Part shown: piece after piece, positions 26,037 through 34,777 of the stretch
Numbering within the stretch: position 1 is the first letter of the stretch
Layout: each line of letters opens with the position of its first letter
Assembly (NCBI GenBank): GCA_938014885.1
Contig: CALLQI010000004.1
Location: forward strand, 372,001-436,000
Direction: 5' to 3'
Source: an uncultured bacterium
Lineage (GTDB): Bacteria > Planctomycetota > UBA8742 > UBA2392
DNA length: 64,000 bases
Translations under genes and position numbers: made by a program
The notes under the pieces: model-generated
The model's input: the letters and a program-made list of their open reading frames with translations, nothing else
What the model was told of the DNA's origin: nothing
The model's database searches: none

Positions 26037-26621
26037 ATGAAAAAGATCATGCTGATGCTCGCGATGGCCGGGTTGTGCGGCGCGCCCTTGATGGCGCAGG
26101 AAGCCGAGCCCGACCCGCTGCGTGAAAAGTCGCGCGAAGAATTGCTGCGCGAGTTGCACGACCTAATGGACAAGGCCAGCAAGGACATGGACAAGCTCGA
26201 ACGCGAGCTGGCCAAGTCATCGCTGGATGCGCCCAAGGCCGACGTCATCGCCGAGCGCGTCAAGAAGGCCCGTGAGGCCATGGAAAAGGGCGAGCTGAAG
26301 GACCTGCCGCCGGGCCTGCGCGAATTCCTGGCCCGCGACAGCGCCCAGGCCGCCAAGATCACCGGCCTTAGCGAAGAAGAGCTCAAGCGCATGGCGGAAG
26401 ATGCCGGCAGCCTTGAAGAAACCCTGCGCAAGAACCCAGAGATCTTGAAGAAGCTTGCCGCCAGCGAAGACGCCTTCGAGAAGATTCTCGAGCGCCAGCT
26501 TGAGGTCGAAAAGCGGCTCGCGGATGCACTCAAGAGCACGCAGGAAGCCACCAAGCAGGCGGAAGAGAAGGTGGACCAGAGCATCGAGATCGCGCACGAG
26601 TTGAAATCGCGATCAAGCTGA
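26037..26621 (+). CDS. Secreted coiled-coil protein, unknown function
   Basis: 194 residues up to the first TGA. Signal peptide MKKIMLMLAMAGLCGAPLMA with cleavage after AQ; the ribosome site AGGAGG lies directly upstream of ATG 26037, so the earlier in-frame ATGs are rejected. The mature part is continuous amphipathic helix rich in Lys/Glu (LLRELHDLMDKASKDMDKLE, FEKILERQLEVEKRLADALK), likely a coiled coil in the periplasm. Codon use continues in the same frame beyond the TGA (next entry), so this may be only the first part of the native protein. Half-palindromes CACAAT/ATTGTG lie in the leader. Confidence 0.72.
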   Translation: MKKIMLMLAMAGLCGAPLMAQEAEPDPLREKSREELLRELHDLMDKASKDMDKLERELAKSSLDAPKADVIAERVKKAREAMEKGELKDLPPGLREFLARDSAQAAKITGLSEEELKRMAEDAGSLEETLRKNPEILKKLAASEDAFEKILERQLEVEKRLADALKSTQEATKQAEEKVDQSIEIAHELKSRSS

Positions 26622-26942
26622 CAGGGCGGCTCGTGAAGCAGCAGTTCGGCTGGTCAGCCGAAAACGAAGGACCCGAAGGAAGGCAAGAACGAGCAGGGCG
26701 GTCAGAACCCGCAGCAGGGTGCCAACAGCCAGTACAACCCCGGCGGCAACGGCCCCGACGACAAGACGGGCGATTTCAAGCGCGCCGAGGGCGAAGGCTT
26801 CCAGGCTGACAAACAGGCCAAAGACATGCAGGACGCCAGCAGCAGCCAGGACCGCCGCGAACCGGGCAAGTACAAAGGCTTCTGGGAAAAGTTCAACGAA
26901 AGCGTGAACAAGAAGGCCGCAGAAAGAAAACCCGCCAAGTAG
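26622..26942 (+). pseudogene. In-frame continuation of the preceding gene behind two TGA codons
   Basis: Frame 26037 continues after TGA 26619-26621 as QGGS, a second TGA (26634-26636), then SSSSAGQPKTKDPKEGKNEQ and on to AERKPAK and TAG at 26940-26942. The 101 codons after the second TGA have the strong third-position GC bias of real genes and a low-complexity Gly/Gln/Lys composition ending in a Lys-rich tail. No good start codon or ribosome site begins this part. Options are a recent double nonsense mutation, two compensating frameshifts or sequence errors, or recoding of TGA. Confidence 0.55.
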
Positions 26943-26956
26943 CAAAGCAATCAACC

Positions 26957-26990
26957 AAACGACCCCGGCAACCGCTGGGGTCGTTTCTTG
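26957..26990 (+). terminator. Rho-independent terminator
   Basis: Perfect 10-bp stem AAACGACCCC / GGGGTCGTTT (26957-26966 and 26977-26986) around a 10-nt loop, with the T-run included in the right arm. It follows the stop at 26942 by 14 bp, which shows that the 26622-26942 segment is still transcribed with the upstream gene. It may also serve the kinase gene on the other strand. Confidence 0.85.
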
Positions 26991-27029
26991 TCGGCATGGT
27001 TCGCAGCCCAGAGAGCGCGGCTTGCCGCC

Positions 27030-28880
27030 TTATCGATACTTCGAGGGCACGGAGTAGGTGTTGCGGCGGGGCGGCTTGTCGTCGAAGAGCTTGGCCATCA
27101 GCATGACCCCCGCGTAGCCGAATACCGCCACGAAGGCTACCGCAATGAACAGCCACTTGTTTCGCCGCCAGCGTGCCTTCACCCGTGCCTGAGCTTCCGC
27201 CGCCGAAGTCAGCTCGTGCGTACTCACTTTGGTGCCCGCTGCTGCGGCAAGTTCCGCTGCGGCCGCGCGCTCACGCAGGTGGCGGTTGATCGTGATTTCG
27301 TCACCGGCCGCCTCGGCCATTCTGACCTGATGAGGCGTAAGCGGTGCCTCGAACTGCTGGGCGTAGGCATTGGGGTTCACCTCGGCCAGGTAGTACAGGT
27401 ACGCGTCGCGGTAGCTCGAGTCGTGCTTGGACGCCTCGTGATACCGCAGCAGCGCATCCACGGGCCCGGTGGACCACTGTGTTGAGTTCGCGATGCGGTC
27501 GGCATAGCTGGCGTCCTGTTTGGCCCTGCGCACAGCAGGTCCCCAGCGGTTGCGATAGGCATTGGCAAGTTCGCGGTCCGTGATACTGGCGTACATGGTC
27601 TCATAGACCTGCACCGCTGCGTGGCGTTCACCGGCTGCCAGCAACGCCTGCAGATAGCCGTCTGCGGCCGCCATCCTGGCCGCAAATCCCAGATCGGCCT
27701 GGCAATGGCCACAGGCTTGCTGATCGATGCGCGCCTGCACACCGCAAGCCGGGCATTGGAACAACTGTTCGGCACCGCATGACGGGCAATTCGGCCCCTC
27801 GGAAAGCGCATGGCGGCAGCAGATGCAGCGGCTGGGCTCAGGCTCAATGGCCCCGCGCAAGTCGCGCATCAGCTCGGCCGCGTTCAGGTGCCGAACCTGC
27901 GGGTTGGGTGCGGCCGCACGGGACAGCACAAACAGCCACGGCAGTGACAGCGCGGGCGGTTGGGACTTGTCGTCGGGCAGCCCTGTCAGCAGGTGGTAGA
28001 ACGTGACGCCCAGCGCATAGAAGTCGGCGCGGTGATCTGCCTTGGAGGCGTTCATCGCCTGCTCGGGCGCGGTATAGCCCGGCGTGCCGAGAAAGCGTCC
28101 GGCCTCATCGGACCGTATCTCCATCATCCCGCGTGCAAGCCCGAAATCGAGCACAAAGGCGCGGCCGGATTCATCCAGCATGATGTTTGATGGCTTCAAG
28201 TCGCGGTGTATCAGCCCGGTGGCGTGGGCGTGGCCCGTCGCGTGGCAGACGGCCATGGCGATTCGCCCGATCAGCTCGGGCGGCATGGGGCCGTCTTCCT
28301 TCAGCGCGCGCAGCAGGTCGCGGCCTTCGATGAACTCGGACACCAGGTACGGGCCTTCGCGGTCGATATCGGCGGCCAGCGACCGCACCACGTTGGGGTG
28401 ACTCACCGTCCGGGCTGAGCCCCACTCGCGCATCAGCGCGCTGGCGGCGTGACGGGGTGTGCCGCGCGCAAACAAGGGGCGCTTGACCGCCACTGTCTTA
28501 CCCGATGCCACCTCGCGGGCCTTGAAAACAACACCCATGCCGCCTTTGCCGACGACAGACAACAACTGGTACTCGCCCCGCTTGCCCGCGACGGGCCGGT
28601 ACCACACCACGTGCTCGGCATCAACCTGTGCCACGATCGAGCCGTCGGGCGAAGCCGCCATCGAATCGGCAACCGACATCACTCTTGCGGCCGGCAGCAG
28701 GTCACCCGGCGCGACGTTGGTAGCCGGGCTGGAATAGGCCACCATGCTGGGAGCCTCGCCTTGCGTAAGCACGCTGACGCTGGCGGCATGCGCCGCGTGC
28801 GACAAATGCAGCATGAAGCCGCAGCGCGAGCACCGGAAGGCTCCTGGTACCACAGGAAAGTTGCAGGCAGGGCAGTTCAT
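27030..28880 (-). CDS. Membrane-anchored Ser/Thr protein kinase with zinc ribbons
   Basis: 616 residues. N-terminal zinc ribbon MNCPACNFPV...FRCSRCGF. The kinase domain runs about residues 104-370: glycine loop VGKGGMGVVFK, Lys in TVAVKRP, catalytic loop IHRDLKPSNIML, DFGLARG and TPGYTAPEQ. A second cysteine cluster follows (CICCRHALSEGPNCPSCG, QCPACGV, CGHCQADLG), probably two or three zinc ribbons. Near the C-terminus there is one membrane helix (WLFIAVAFVAVFGYAGVML) with a short tail. ATG 28880 is set by the zinc ribbon. A signalling kinase of the Hanks type; substrate unknown. Divergent from the small gene preceding recG. Confidence 0.92.
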   Translation of the reverse strand: MNCPACNFPVVPGAFRCSRCGFMLHLSHAAHAASVSVLTQGEAPSMVAYSSPATNVAPGDLLPAARVMSVADSMAASPDGSIVAQVDAEHVVWYRPVAGKRGEYQLLSVVGKGGMGVVFKAREVASGKTVAVKRPLFARGTPRHAASALMREWGSARTVSHPNVVRSLAADIDREGPYLVSEFIEGRDLLRALKEDGPMPPELIGRIAMAVCHATGHAHATGLIHRDLKPSNIMLDESGRAFVLDFGLARGMMEIRSDEAGRFLGTPGYTAPEQAMNASKADHRADFYALGVTFYHLLTGLPDDKSQPPALSLPWLFVLSRAAAPNPQVRHLNAAELMRDLRGAIEPEPSRCICCRHALSEGPNCPSCGAEQLFQCPACGVQARIDQQACGHCQADLGFAARMAAADGYLQALLAAGERHAAVQVYETMYASITDRELANAYRNRWGPAVRRAKQDASYADRIANSTQWSTGPVDALLRYHEASKHDSSYRDAYLYYLAEVNPNAYAQQFEAPLTPHQVRMAEAAGDEITINRHLRERAAAAELAAAAGTKVSTHELTSAAEAQARVKARWRRNKWLFIAVAFVAVFGYAGVMLMAKLFDDKPPRRNTYSVPSKYR

Positions 28881-28975
28881 GGCGGGCCATCTTAGCTTGC
28901 CCTCACGACAACTGCCGTTGTTCACCCGGGTTGGGCGGCGCATGACAAACCCGCGCATGCTCCTACAATCCGGCC

Positions 28976-29359
28976 ATGGGTGATGCTTTGCCGGACACTC
29001 CTGCTGCATCTGACGCCGATGAGCCCAAGCTGCCGCTTACGGTGGACTCGCCTATCTTTTGGGCTGAGTTGCTGATTGAGCATGAGGCTTTGCAGGCCTT
29101 CTACCGCAAGCGCAACATCAAGTGCTTCCTTTGCTGCGCGGCCGAGAAAGAAACTTTTGCCCAGGGTGCCAAGGTCCATGAAGGCGGCCCCCATGGCGCG
29201 TTTGATGCCGCCAAGGTGGTCGATGAGTTGAATGCCCTGGCTGCGGACAACCCCGTCAAGCCTGAGCAGCTTCGCGCGCCCACGATTGCCGAAACCGTCA
29301 AGTCCGTGCTCGCGCGCTGCGTGGACCTGCTGTTTCCCTCCAAGCCGGATGCGAAGTGA
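28976..29359 (+). CDS. DUF1858-like small protein
   Basis: 127 residues (MGDALPDTPAASDADEPKLP). The middle reads YRKRNIKCFLCCAAEKETFA then GAFDAAKVVDELNAL. This matches the shape of DUF1858/ScdA_N-like domains: a cysteine near ..C-x2-C, a T-[FL] helix, then a closing ELN. The conserved histidine/glycine pair is present in VHEGGPHG. These domains bind or sense redox or NO in other proteins; here that is inference. The stop TGA (29357-29359) overlaps the ATG of recG, so the two are translationally coupled. Confidence 0.6.
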   Translation: MGDALPDTPAASDADEPKLPLTVDSPIFWAELLIEHEALQAFYRKRNIKCFLCCAAEKETFAQGAKVHEGGPHGAFDAAKVVDELNALAADNPVKPEQLRAPTIAETVKSVLARCVDLLFPSKPDAK

Positions 29360-31389
29360 TGGACCCGGCACCCTTGCTTGAGCCGCTGGAAAGTGCCGTG
29401 CGGGTGACGCCACTCGTCCGCGAGGCCGTCGCGCGGCTGAAGCTCAAGCGCGTAATCGACGTGCTGAACCACTTCCCGCGCACCTACAACACCCGCAGTG
29501 AAATCGCGCGCCTCAAGGCCGGCATGCACGCCAGCATCCAGGGCCGCGTGGTCAGCGTTGAAGGCAAGGCCACCAAACGCAGCCGCACCAAGATCACCGA
29601 AGTTGTCGTGCAGGACGACACGTCCACGATCCGCGCGGTCTTCTTCAACCAGCCGTGGCTCGCAAGCAAGTTCAAGCCGGGGCTGAACGTGCGCATGTCG
29701 GGCCTGGTCGAGTACTCGTACGGCGACTGGTCGATCAAACCCGCCAGCTTCGAGATCAACCCGCCCGCGCAAACCAGCGGCCTTGAGCCCGAGTACCCGC
29801 TGACGGAAGGCCTCACTAACGAAGATTTTTCCGGCATCGTGAGTCAGTTGCTGCCGCGCGCGGCGCTGATCCCGGACCTGCTGCCCGATGAACTGGTCAG
29901 CAAGTTGCGCCTGATGCCGATCCCGCAGGCCTACACGCAGGCGCACCAGCCCTCCAAGCTGCCGGCGCTGGAGGCCGCGCGTCTGGCACTGAAGTACCGC
30001 GAGTTCTTCCTGCTGCAGATCGGGCTGCGCCTGCGCCGCCGCAGCGAAGCAAAGGACGACCGGTTGGCAATCACCGTCACGGATGAGCTCCGTGCGCGGG
30101 CACTGAAGTACTTCCCGTTTGAACTGACGGGCGCGCAGAAGCGCGTCTGCGCCGAGATCGAGGCCGACCTGGCCAAACCCGGCCGCATGCACCGGCTGCT
30201 GCAAGGCGACGTGGGCAGCGGCAAAACGGCCGTGGCGCTGTACGCGGCACTGCTGATGATCGACCACGGCTACCAGGTCGCGATCATGGCCCCCACCGAG
30301 GTGCTGGCACGGCAGCACTTCGCGAACCTGTCGGCCTACCTGGCCAAGTCGAAAGTACAGGTGCGGCTGCTGATCGGCGGCATGAAGAAGCCTCTGCGCG
30401 ACGCGCTCTGCACCGACGTGCAGGACGGCAAGGTCCACATCCTGATCGGCACCCACGCGCTGCTTGAGGATTACGTCAAGTTCGACCAGCTGGGCCTGTG
30501 CGTAATCGACGAGCAGCACAAGTTCGGCGTGGGCCAGCGCGCGACACTGCGCGCCAAGGGCCCGCGGCCGCACCTGCTGGCGATGAGCGCCACGCCGATC
30601 CCGCGCACATTAAGCATGACGCTGTACGGCGCCCTTGACGTGTCAATCATTGATGAGCTGCCGCCCGGCCGCACTCCCGTGATCACAGAATGGGTGGCCC
30701 GCAAACGCGAAGCGCAGGCCTATGAACGCATCCGGGCCGAGCTGAACCAGGGCGGCCGCGCGTACTTCGTGTACCCGCTTGTGAATGAAAGCGACAAGCT
30801 GGACCTGAAGTCGGCGATCGGGTTTGCGGAGACTTTGAAGAACGACATCTTCCCCGAGTTCCGCGTGGGCCTCGTGCACGGCCAGATGGACGCCGACGCC
30901 AAAGACCGCGCCGTGGCCGACTTCCGGGCGGGCAAACTGGACATTCTGGCGGCCACCGTAGTCGTCGAAGTCGGCGTGGACGTGCCCGAAGCCAACATCA
31001 TGGTGATCGAAAACGCCGAGCGCTTCGGGCTAAGCCAGCTGCACCAGTTGCGTGGGCGCGTCGGCCGCGGCCGCAAGCAAAGCTTCCTGTACCTGATGGG
31101 CGACCCGCGCACCGAGGAATCACTCGCGCGGCTGCAGGCGATCTGCCGCACCAACGACGGCTTCAAGATCGCCGAGGAAGACCTGAAGATGCGCGGCTTC
31201 GGTGACTTCGCGGGCACTCGCCAGTCGGGCATGCCCAAGCTGCACATCGGCGACTTCGACAACGACTTCGAAGTTCTGAGCCGCACACGAAGCGACGTGG
31301 CCGTCTGGGGCGCCAAAGTGGACGAAGAACTGGCCAAGGCATGCCTGGAGCTGCACTTCGGCCGCAAGTACCGCCTGCTGGATGTGTAG
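29359..31389 (+). CDS. recG: ATP-dependent DNA helicase RecG
   Basis: Remodels stalled replication forks and Holliday junctions. 676 residues. An N-terminal wedge domain with an OB fold (IQGRVVSVEGKATKRSRTKI, about 50-150) precedes the helicase core: Walker A GDVGSGKTAVA, APTEVLARQH, motif II as VIDEQHKFG (DEQH), SATPIPRT, and the C-terminal motifs LVHGQMDADAKD, EVGVDVPEANIMVIE and QLRGRVGRG. The tail DLKMRGFGDFAGTRQSG is the RecG-specific TRG element. ATG 29359 overlaps the upstream TGA; a GTG 3 nt earlier is possible. Confidence 0.97.
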   Translation: MDPAPLLEPLESAVRVTPLVREAVARLKLKRVIDVLNHFPRTYNTRSEIARLKAGMHASIQGRVVSVEGKATKRSRTKITEVVVQDDTSTIRAVFFNQPWLASKFKPGLNVRMSGLVEYSYGDWSIKPASFEINPPAQTSGLEPEYPLTEGLTNEDFSGIVSQLLPRAALIPDLLPDELVSKLRLMPIPQAYTQAHQPSKLPALEAARLALKYREFFLLQIGLRLRRRSEAKDDRLAITVTDELRARALKYFPFELTGAQKRVCAEIEADLAKPGRMHRLLQGDVGSGKTAVALYAALLMIDHGYQVAIMAPTEVLARQHFANLSAYLAKSKVQVRLLIGGMKKPLRDALCTDVQDGKVHILIGTHALLEDYVKFDQLGLCVIDEQHKFGVGQRATLRAKGPRPHLLAMSATPIPRTLSMTLYGALDVSIIDELPPGRTPVITEWVARKREAQAYERIRAELNQGGRAYFVYPLVNESDKLDLKSAIGFAETLKNDIFPEFRVGLVHGQMDADAKDRAVADFRAGKLDILAATVVVEVGVDVPEANIMVIENAERFGLSQLHQLRGRVGRGRKQSFLYLMGDPRTEESLARLQAICRTNDGFKIAEEDLKMRGFGDFAGTRQSGMPKLHIGDFDNDFEVLSRTRSDVAVWGAKVDEELAKACLELHFGRKYRLLDV

Positions 31390-31417
31390 TGGTTGGCCAA
31401 AGCACGGCAACTGCGTT

Positions 31418-31545
31418 TGATCCACGAAGCGCCACGAAGTGCCACCAAGAACTGCCACTGCGCTTGTGTTCAAGAGCAACTGCATTCACCGCCAAATCGC
31501 CAAAGCGCCAAGCAGCCTTTGGCGACTTGGCGCTTTGGCGGTTTC
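31418..31545. repeat. CACGAAG and CGCCAAA hairpin repeat element
   Basis: Fills much of the 305-bp gap after recG. The left part repeats CCACGAAGCGCCACGAAGTG. Next come inverted arrays of three units each: CCGCCAAATCGCCAAAGCGC at 31489-31508 and, after a short loop, CTTTGGCGACTTGGCGCTTT from 31517. They can form a stem of about 24 bp. The CACGAAG units are the same as in the arms of the element at 50726-51040. Confidence 0.75.
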
Positions 31546-31578
31546 CTGTTGTGGTTTTGCCAGCCGCCGTTGTGACTG

Positions 31579-31694
31579 TTGACGCGTCAAGTTTTCTGCG
31601 CGATCTGGAAACATTTTTCCTGTCCCGTTCGTTTTGTGCGCGCTGATGACATTGGCGTATCTGACGAAGAAGTACCGGACACAGGAAAACGAAC
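31579..31694 (+). promoter_or_regulatory. Palindrome and leader hairpin before the basic small protein
   Basis: TTGACGCGTCAA (31579-31590) is a perfect 12-bp palindrome. Further on, GTTCGTTTT (31627-31635) is perfectly complementary to AAAACGAAC (31686-31694), which abuts the ATG at 31695 and carries the spacer after the AGGA ribosome site. Pairing of the two would sequester the start. Regulation is only an inference. Confidence 0.35.
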
Positions 31695-31931
31695 ATGCTT
31701 GGTTTCATGGAACTGCATCATGGCGCGCGGGAAGTCCACCGTGACTCGCCCGCGCGCCTGGCCCCGCTAAGCCGCGCGCGTTATCGCCGGCTGCGGGCCG
31801 CGCACAGGCGGCGCGACATGCTGGACGCATTGCTGGTACGTGTCCTGGCAAAGTTGCGCACGCTGGTCGCACGCCGCCGGGCACGTCGCGAGGCCGTCTT
31901 GCGCACCGTAACGGCCCGCGTCGGCCCGTGA
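31695..31931 (+). CDS. Small, very basic protein, 78 aa
   Basis: MLGFMELHHGAREVHRDSPA... followed by an arginine-rich helix-forming stretch (RARYRRLRAAHRRRDMLDAL, LVARRRARREAVLRTVTARV). I do not recognise a family. Support for a real gene: AGGA 8-10 nt before the ATG, a strong terminator 14 bp after the stop, and isolation from other genes. Against: arginine-rich composition can arise in any GC-rich open frame. If real, it probably binds nucleic acid. Confidence 0.55.
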   Translation: MLGFMELHHGAREVHRDSPARLAPLSRARYRRLRAAHRRRDMLDALLVRVLAKLRTLVARRRARREAVLRTVTARVGP

Positions 31932-31944
31932 TTCGAACCACCGA

Positions 31945-31975
31945 AAACCGGGCCCATTGCGGGCCCGGTTTCTTG
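31945..31975 (+). terminator. Rho-independent terminator
   Basis: Perfect 11-bp stem AAACCGGGCCC / GGGCCCGGTTT (31945-31955 and 31961-31971), loop ATTGC, followed by CTTG. It separates the small basic gene from pepP. Confidence 0.85.
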
Positions 31976-32044
31976 CGTCGGGTGGCCGATGCTTCCTGCC
32001 GGCAATGGGCGCGATAGACTGCACACAGTGAACAGGAGTTGCCC

Positions 32045-33445
32045 ATGGGTTACACGTTCGATGCCTCGATTTTCAAACGCCGCCGTGAAGAACTTGTCCG
32101 CCGCATGCAGGACGGCGTGGCCGTTTTCCCGGCCGCACCGGAGGCCCTTCGCAACGGCGACGTACACCACGATTACCGCCAGCACAGCGACTTCTTCTAC
32201 CTGACCGGCTTTGAAGAACCGGGCAGCCTGGCGCTGCTGGTGAAAGAGGGCAGCAAGCACGAGTTCGTGCTGTTCGTACCCAAGCGCGACAAGATGATGG
32301 AGATCTGGCACGGCCGCCGCGCCGGACCCGAAGGTGCCAAGGCCATCTACGGCGCCGACAAGGCCTTCACCATCGAAGAAATCGATGCCCGCGTGCCCGA
32401 GTTCCTGCGCAACGTGCAGCGCCTGTACGTGCACCTCGGCGACAGCGAAAGCTTCGATGCCCGCGCCACGGCATGGCTGAACCGCGTGCGCGCCATGAAA
32501 CGCCAGGGCTTCAACGCCCCCACCGAGCTGCATGACCCCAGCGCGATCCTGAACGACATGCGCCTGGTCAAGACCGACGACGACCTGCGCTACATGCGCG
32601 AAAGCTGCCGCATCACCGCAGAAGCCCACAACGCGGCCATGCGCGCCACGCGGCCGGGCATGCGCGAGTACGAAATCCAGGCCGAAATCGAGTACTACTT
32701 CCGCCGCCACGGCAGCCACCGCAACGGTTACGGCTGCATCGTGGCCGCCGGCGACAACGCCAACATCCTGCACTATCACGAAAACAATGACGTGCTGCGC
32801 GACGGCGACCTGATCCTGGTCGATGCCGGCTGCGAGTACGGCTATTACTCGGCCGACATCACCCGCACCTGGCCCGTCAACGGCAAGTTCAGCGACGCGC
32901 AAGCGGAGGTCTACAACTGGGTGCTGAAGTCGCAGCTTGAGGCCATCAAGCTGTGCAAGGCCGGCCGCAGCTTCCGTGAAGGGCACAACCGCGCGGTTGA
33001 AGTGCTTACGGAAGGGATCGTGGCGATGGGGCTGCTCAAAGGCGACCCGGCCAAGATCATCGCGGCCCAGCAGCAGTGGGATGAAGACGTCAAGAACAAG
33101 AAGGTTGACCCGGTGAAAGACGCCGACAAGGCGCCCAAGACCTACCGCGAGTTCTACATGCACAACACCAGCCACTGGCTGGGCATGGATGTGCACGACG
33201 TAGGCGACTACAAGCAGGGCGAAGACTGGGTGCCGCTGCGCCCGGGCTGTGTGCTGACGATTGAGCCCGGTCTGTACATCGCCAAAGACCGCACCGACGT
33301 GCCCGAGAAGTACCGCGGCATCGGCGTGCGGATCGAAGACGACGTGCTGGTCACCACCGGCGAGCCCGACGTGCTGACCAAAGACAGCGTCAAAACGGTC
33401 GAAGACATCGAAGCAATCATGGAAGAAGCCAAGGCCCGGGCGTAG
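32045..33445 (+). CDS. pepP: Xaa-Pro aminopeptidase (M24B)
   Basis: Removes N-terminal residues preceding proline. 466 residues from ATG 32045 (MGYTFDASIFKRRREELVRR) with AGGAG 7 nt upstream; an earlier TTG is rejected. The N-terminal AMP_N domain has HHDYRQHSDFFYLTGFEEP. The pita-bread catalytic domain supplies metal ligands in LVDAGCEYGYYSADITRTWP (two Asp), SHWLGMDVHDVG (His), LTIEPGLYI (Glu) and GIGVRIEDDVLV (Glu). An insert with DVKNKKVDPVKDADKAPKTY lies before the histidine region. Two bp separate it from the HAD gene, so they are likely co-transcribed. Confidence 0.95.
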   Translation: MGYTFDASIFKRRREELVRRMQDGVAVFPAAPEALRNGDVHHDYRQHSDFFYLTGFEEPGSLALLVKEGSKHEFVLFVPKRDKMMEIWHGRRAGPEGAKAIYGADKAFTIEEIDARVPEFLRNVQRLYVHLGDSESFDARATAWLNRVRAMKRQGFNAPTELHDPSAILNDMRLVKTDDDLRYMRESCRITAEAHNAAMRATRPGMREYEIQAEIEYYFRRHGSHRNGYGCIVAAGDNANILHYHENNDVLRDGDLILVDAGCEYGYYSADITRTWPVNGKFSDAQAEVYNWVLKSQLEAIKLCKAGRSFREGHNRAVEVLTEGIVAMGLLKGDPAKIIAAQQQWDEDVKNKKVDPVKDADKAPKTYREFYMHNTSHWLGMDVHDVGDYKQGEDWVPLRPGCVLTIEPGLYIAKDRTDVPEKYRGIGVRIEDDVLVTTGEPDVLTKDSVKTVEDIEAIMEEAKARA

Positions 33446-33447
33446 CG

Positions 33448-34098
33448 ATGTTCCAGGCGATTCTGTGGGACATGGATGGCACGCTGGTCGACACCGAACG
33501 GGTCGTCTGGGAGGTGATGCAGCGCGCCTTCAAGCAGGCCGCGAACATTGACCTGCCGGCCGAGCTGTTTAACTCGCTGCTGGGCCAGTCGGAACTCGAC
33601 TTCTACCAGCACATGGTCAAGCGCTATTCGCTGAACATGGCGAACATCTTTGCCATCAAATCGGCCTTCGATACCGATTACATCCCGCGCCTCAAAGACG
33701 TTCCGGCCCTGCCCGGCGCCGTCGAGAAAGTCCGCGAGTTCGCAACCCGCGCCCCGCAGGCGCTGGTCACCGGCAGCACCGGCGCGCAGGCCGCGGCCGT
33801 GCTTGAAGCGCTGGACCTGTCCGACGCCTTCCAGTTCATCGTCAGTTGCGACCATTACGGCCGCGGCAAGCCGGACCCGGAGCCCTTCCTGACGGCCGCC
33901 AAGCTGCTTGAGGTTGAGCCCGCGAAGTGTCTTGCCATCGAAGACAGCCCCAGTGGCGTGACAGCCGCCCGGGCAGCGGGGGTCAAAGTCGTCGGCGTGC
34001 ACGAGGGCAACCAGGGAAAGTACGACATTTCACACGCCGATCTGGTGCTGCCCAGCCTGCTGGAACTGGATTGGGACGCGCTTCACAGGCTGGCCTGA
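33448..34098 (+). CDS. HAD-superfamily phosphatase, beta-phosphoglucomutase-like
   Basis: 216 residues. Motif I DMDGTLVDTE (nucleophile D8, acid D10), the helical cap (about 16-85), motif II LVTGSTG, motif III lysine in GRGKPDPEPF and motif IV IEDSPSGVTAARAAG. This pattern is that of the subfamily I HAD phosphatases such as phosphoglycolate phosphatase and beta-phosphoglucomutase; substrate preference cannot be read off. It begins 2 bp after pepP and probably shares its transcript. Confidence 0.9.
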   Translation: MFQAILWDMDGTLVDTERVVWEVMQRAFKQAANIDLPAELFNSLLGQSELDFYQHMVKRYSLNMANIFAIKSAFDTDYIPRLKDVPALPGAVEKVREFATRAPQALVTGSTGAQAAAVLEALDLSDAFQFIVSCDHYGRGKPDPEPFLTAAKLLEVEPAKCLAIEDSPSGVTAARAAGVKVVGVHEGNQGKYDISHADLVLPSLLELDWDALHRLA

Positions 34099-34205
34099 CG
34101 GTTTTCTGCGCGAATCCCGGATTTCTTTAGGGGTTGGGCCGCGCGCTGGTTAGATTCCCGCCCTTTACAAACCCCACACAGACACACAGCCAACAGACAA
34201 ACACC

Positions 34206-34688
34206 ATGAAGACAAAGGCAGCTATTCCCCTTTCCGTTTCCACGATCATCTCCGGCGGCCAGACCGGGGCTGAGCGTGGCGCACTGGACGCCGCAATTGA
34301 GCAAGGCATCCCGCACGGCGGTATCTGCGCCAAGGGCCGCAAGTCGGAAGACGGCCAGGTGCCGGCCAAGTACCAGGTCACGGACGCCAGCAACGATTAC
34401 TCAGACCGCGCCGAAGCCAACGTGGCCGACGCCTGCGGCACGCTGATCTGCACTTTCGGCCGCCTCGGCGGTGCCAGCAAGCAGGTGTGGGAGCACGCCC
34501 GCAAGCACGGCAAGCCAGCACTGCACCTGGACCTGAACGCGGAAGCCACGGACTACGCCGTGAAGCGCGTACGCGAATGGCTGAGCCAGCACGCGATCAG
34601 AGTGCTCAACGTGGCCGGCAGCCGCGAAAGCGAAAGCGCAGGCCTGCACGGAGCCGTAAAAGACCTGCTGAACCGCGTATTCCGCTAA
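34206..34688 (+). CDS. Putative molybdenum carrier / YpsA-like Rossmann protein
   Basis: 160 residues (MKTKAAIPLSVSTIISGGQT). The motif IISGGQTGAERGALDAAIEQ near the N-terminus and the following GGICAKGRKSEDG, KYQVTD.. and VADACGTLICTFG match the predicted molybdenum-cofactor carrier family (Moco_carrier), a Rossmann-like fold related to DprA/YpsA. Despite the family name the ligand is not established in most members. The ATG at 34206 is chosen over a frame opening 72 nt upstream because the family starts at this point; no strong Shine-Dalgarno is visible. It is followed by a 10-bp GC hairpin. Confidence 0.8.
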   Translation: MKTKAAIPLSVSTIISGGQTGAERGALDAAIEQGIPHGGICAKGRKSEDGQVPAKYQVTDASNDYSDRAEANVADACGTLICTFGRLGGASKQVWEHARKHGKPALHLDLNAEATDYAVKRVREWLSQHAIRVLNVAGSRESESAGLHGAVKDLLNRVFR

Positions 34689-34709
34689 GCCAAAAGCGCA
34701 GCCACTCCG

Positions 34710-34732
34710 GCCGCAGGCGCCCCGCCTGCGGC
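34710..34732. terminator. GC hairpin between convergent genes
   Basis: GCCGCAGGCG (34710-34719) and CGCCTGCGGC (34723-34732) make a perfect 10-bp stem with a 3-nt loop, between the stops of the Moco-carrier-like gene and the minus-strand gene at 34778. There is no T-run on either side, so it is a weak terminator candidate. Confidence 0.45.
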
Positions 34733-34777
34733 AGCCGCAGGCATGTGCCCGCGGCATTGGGGGGCAGTTGCCTGGGC

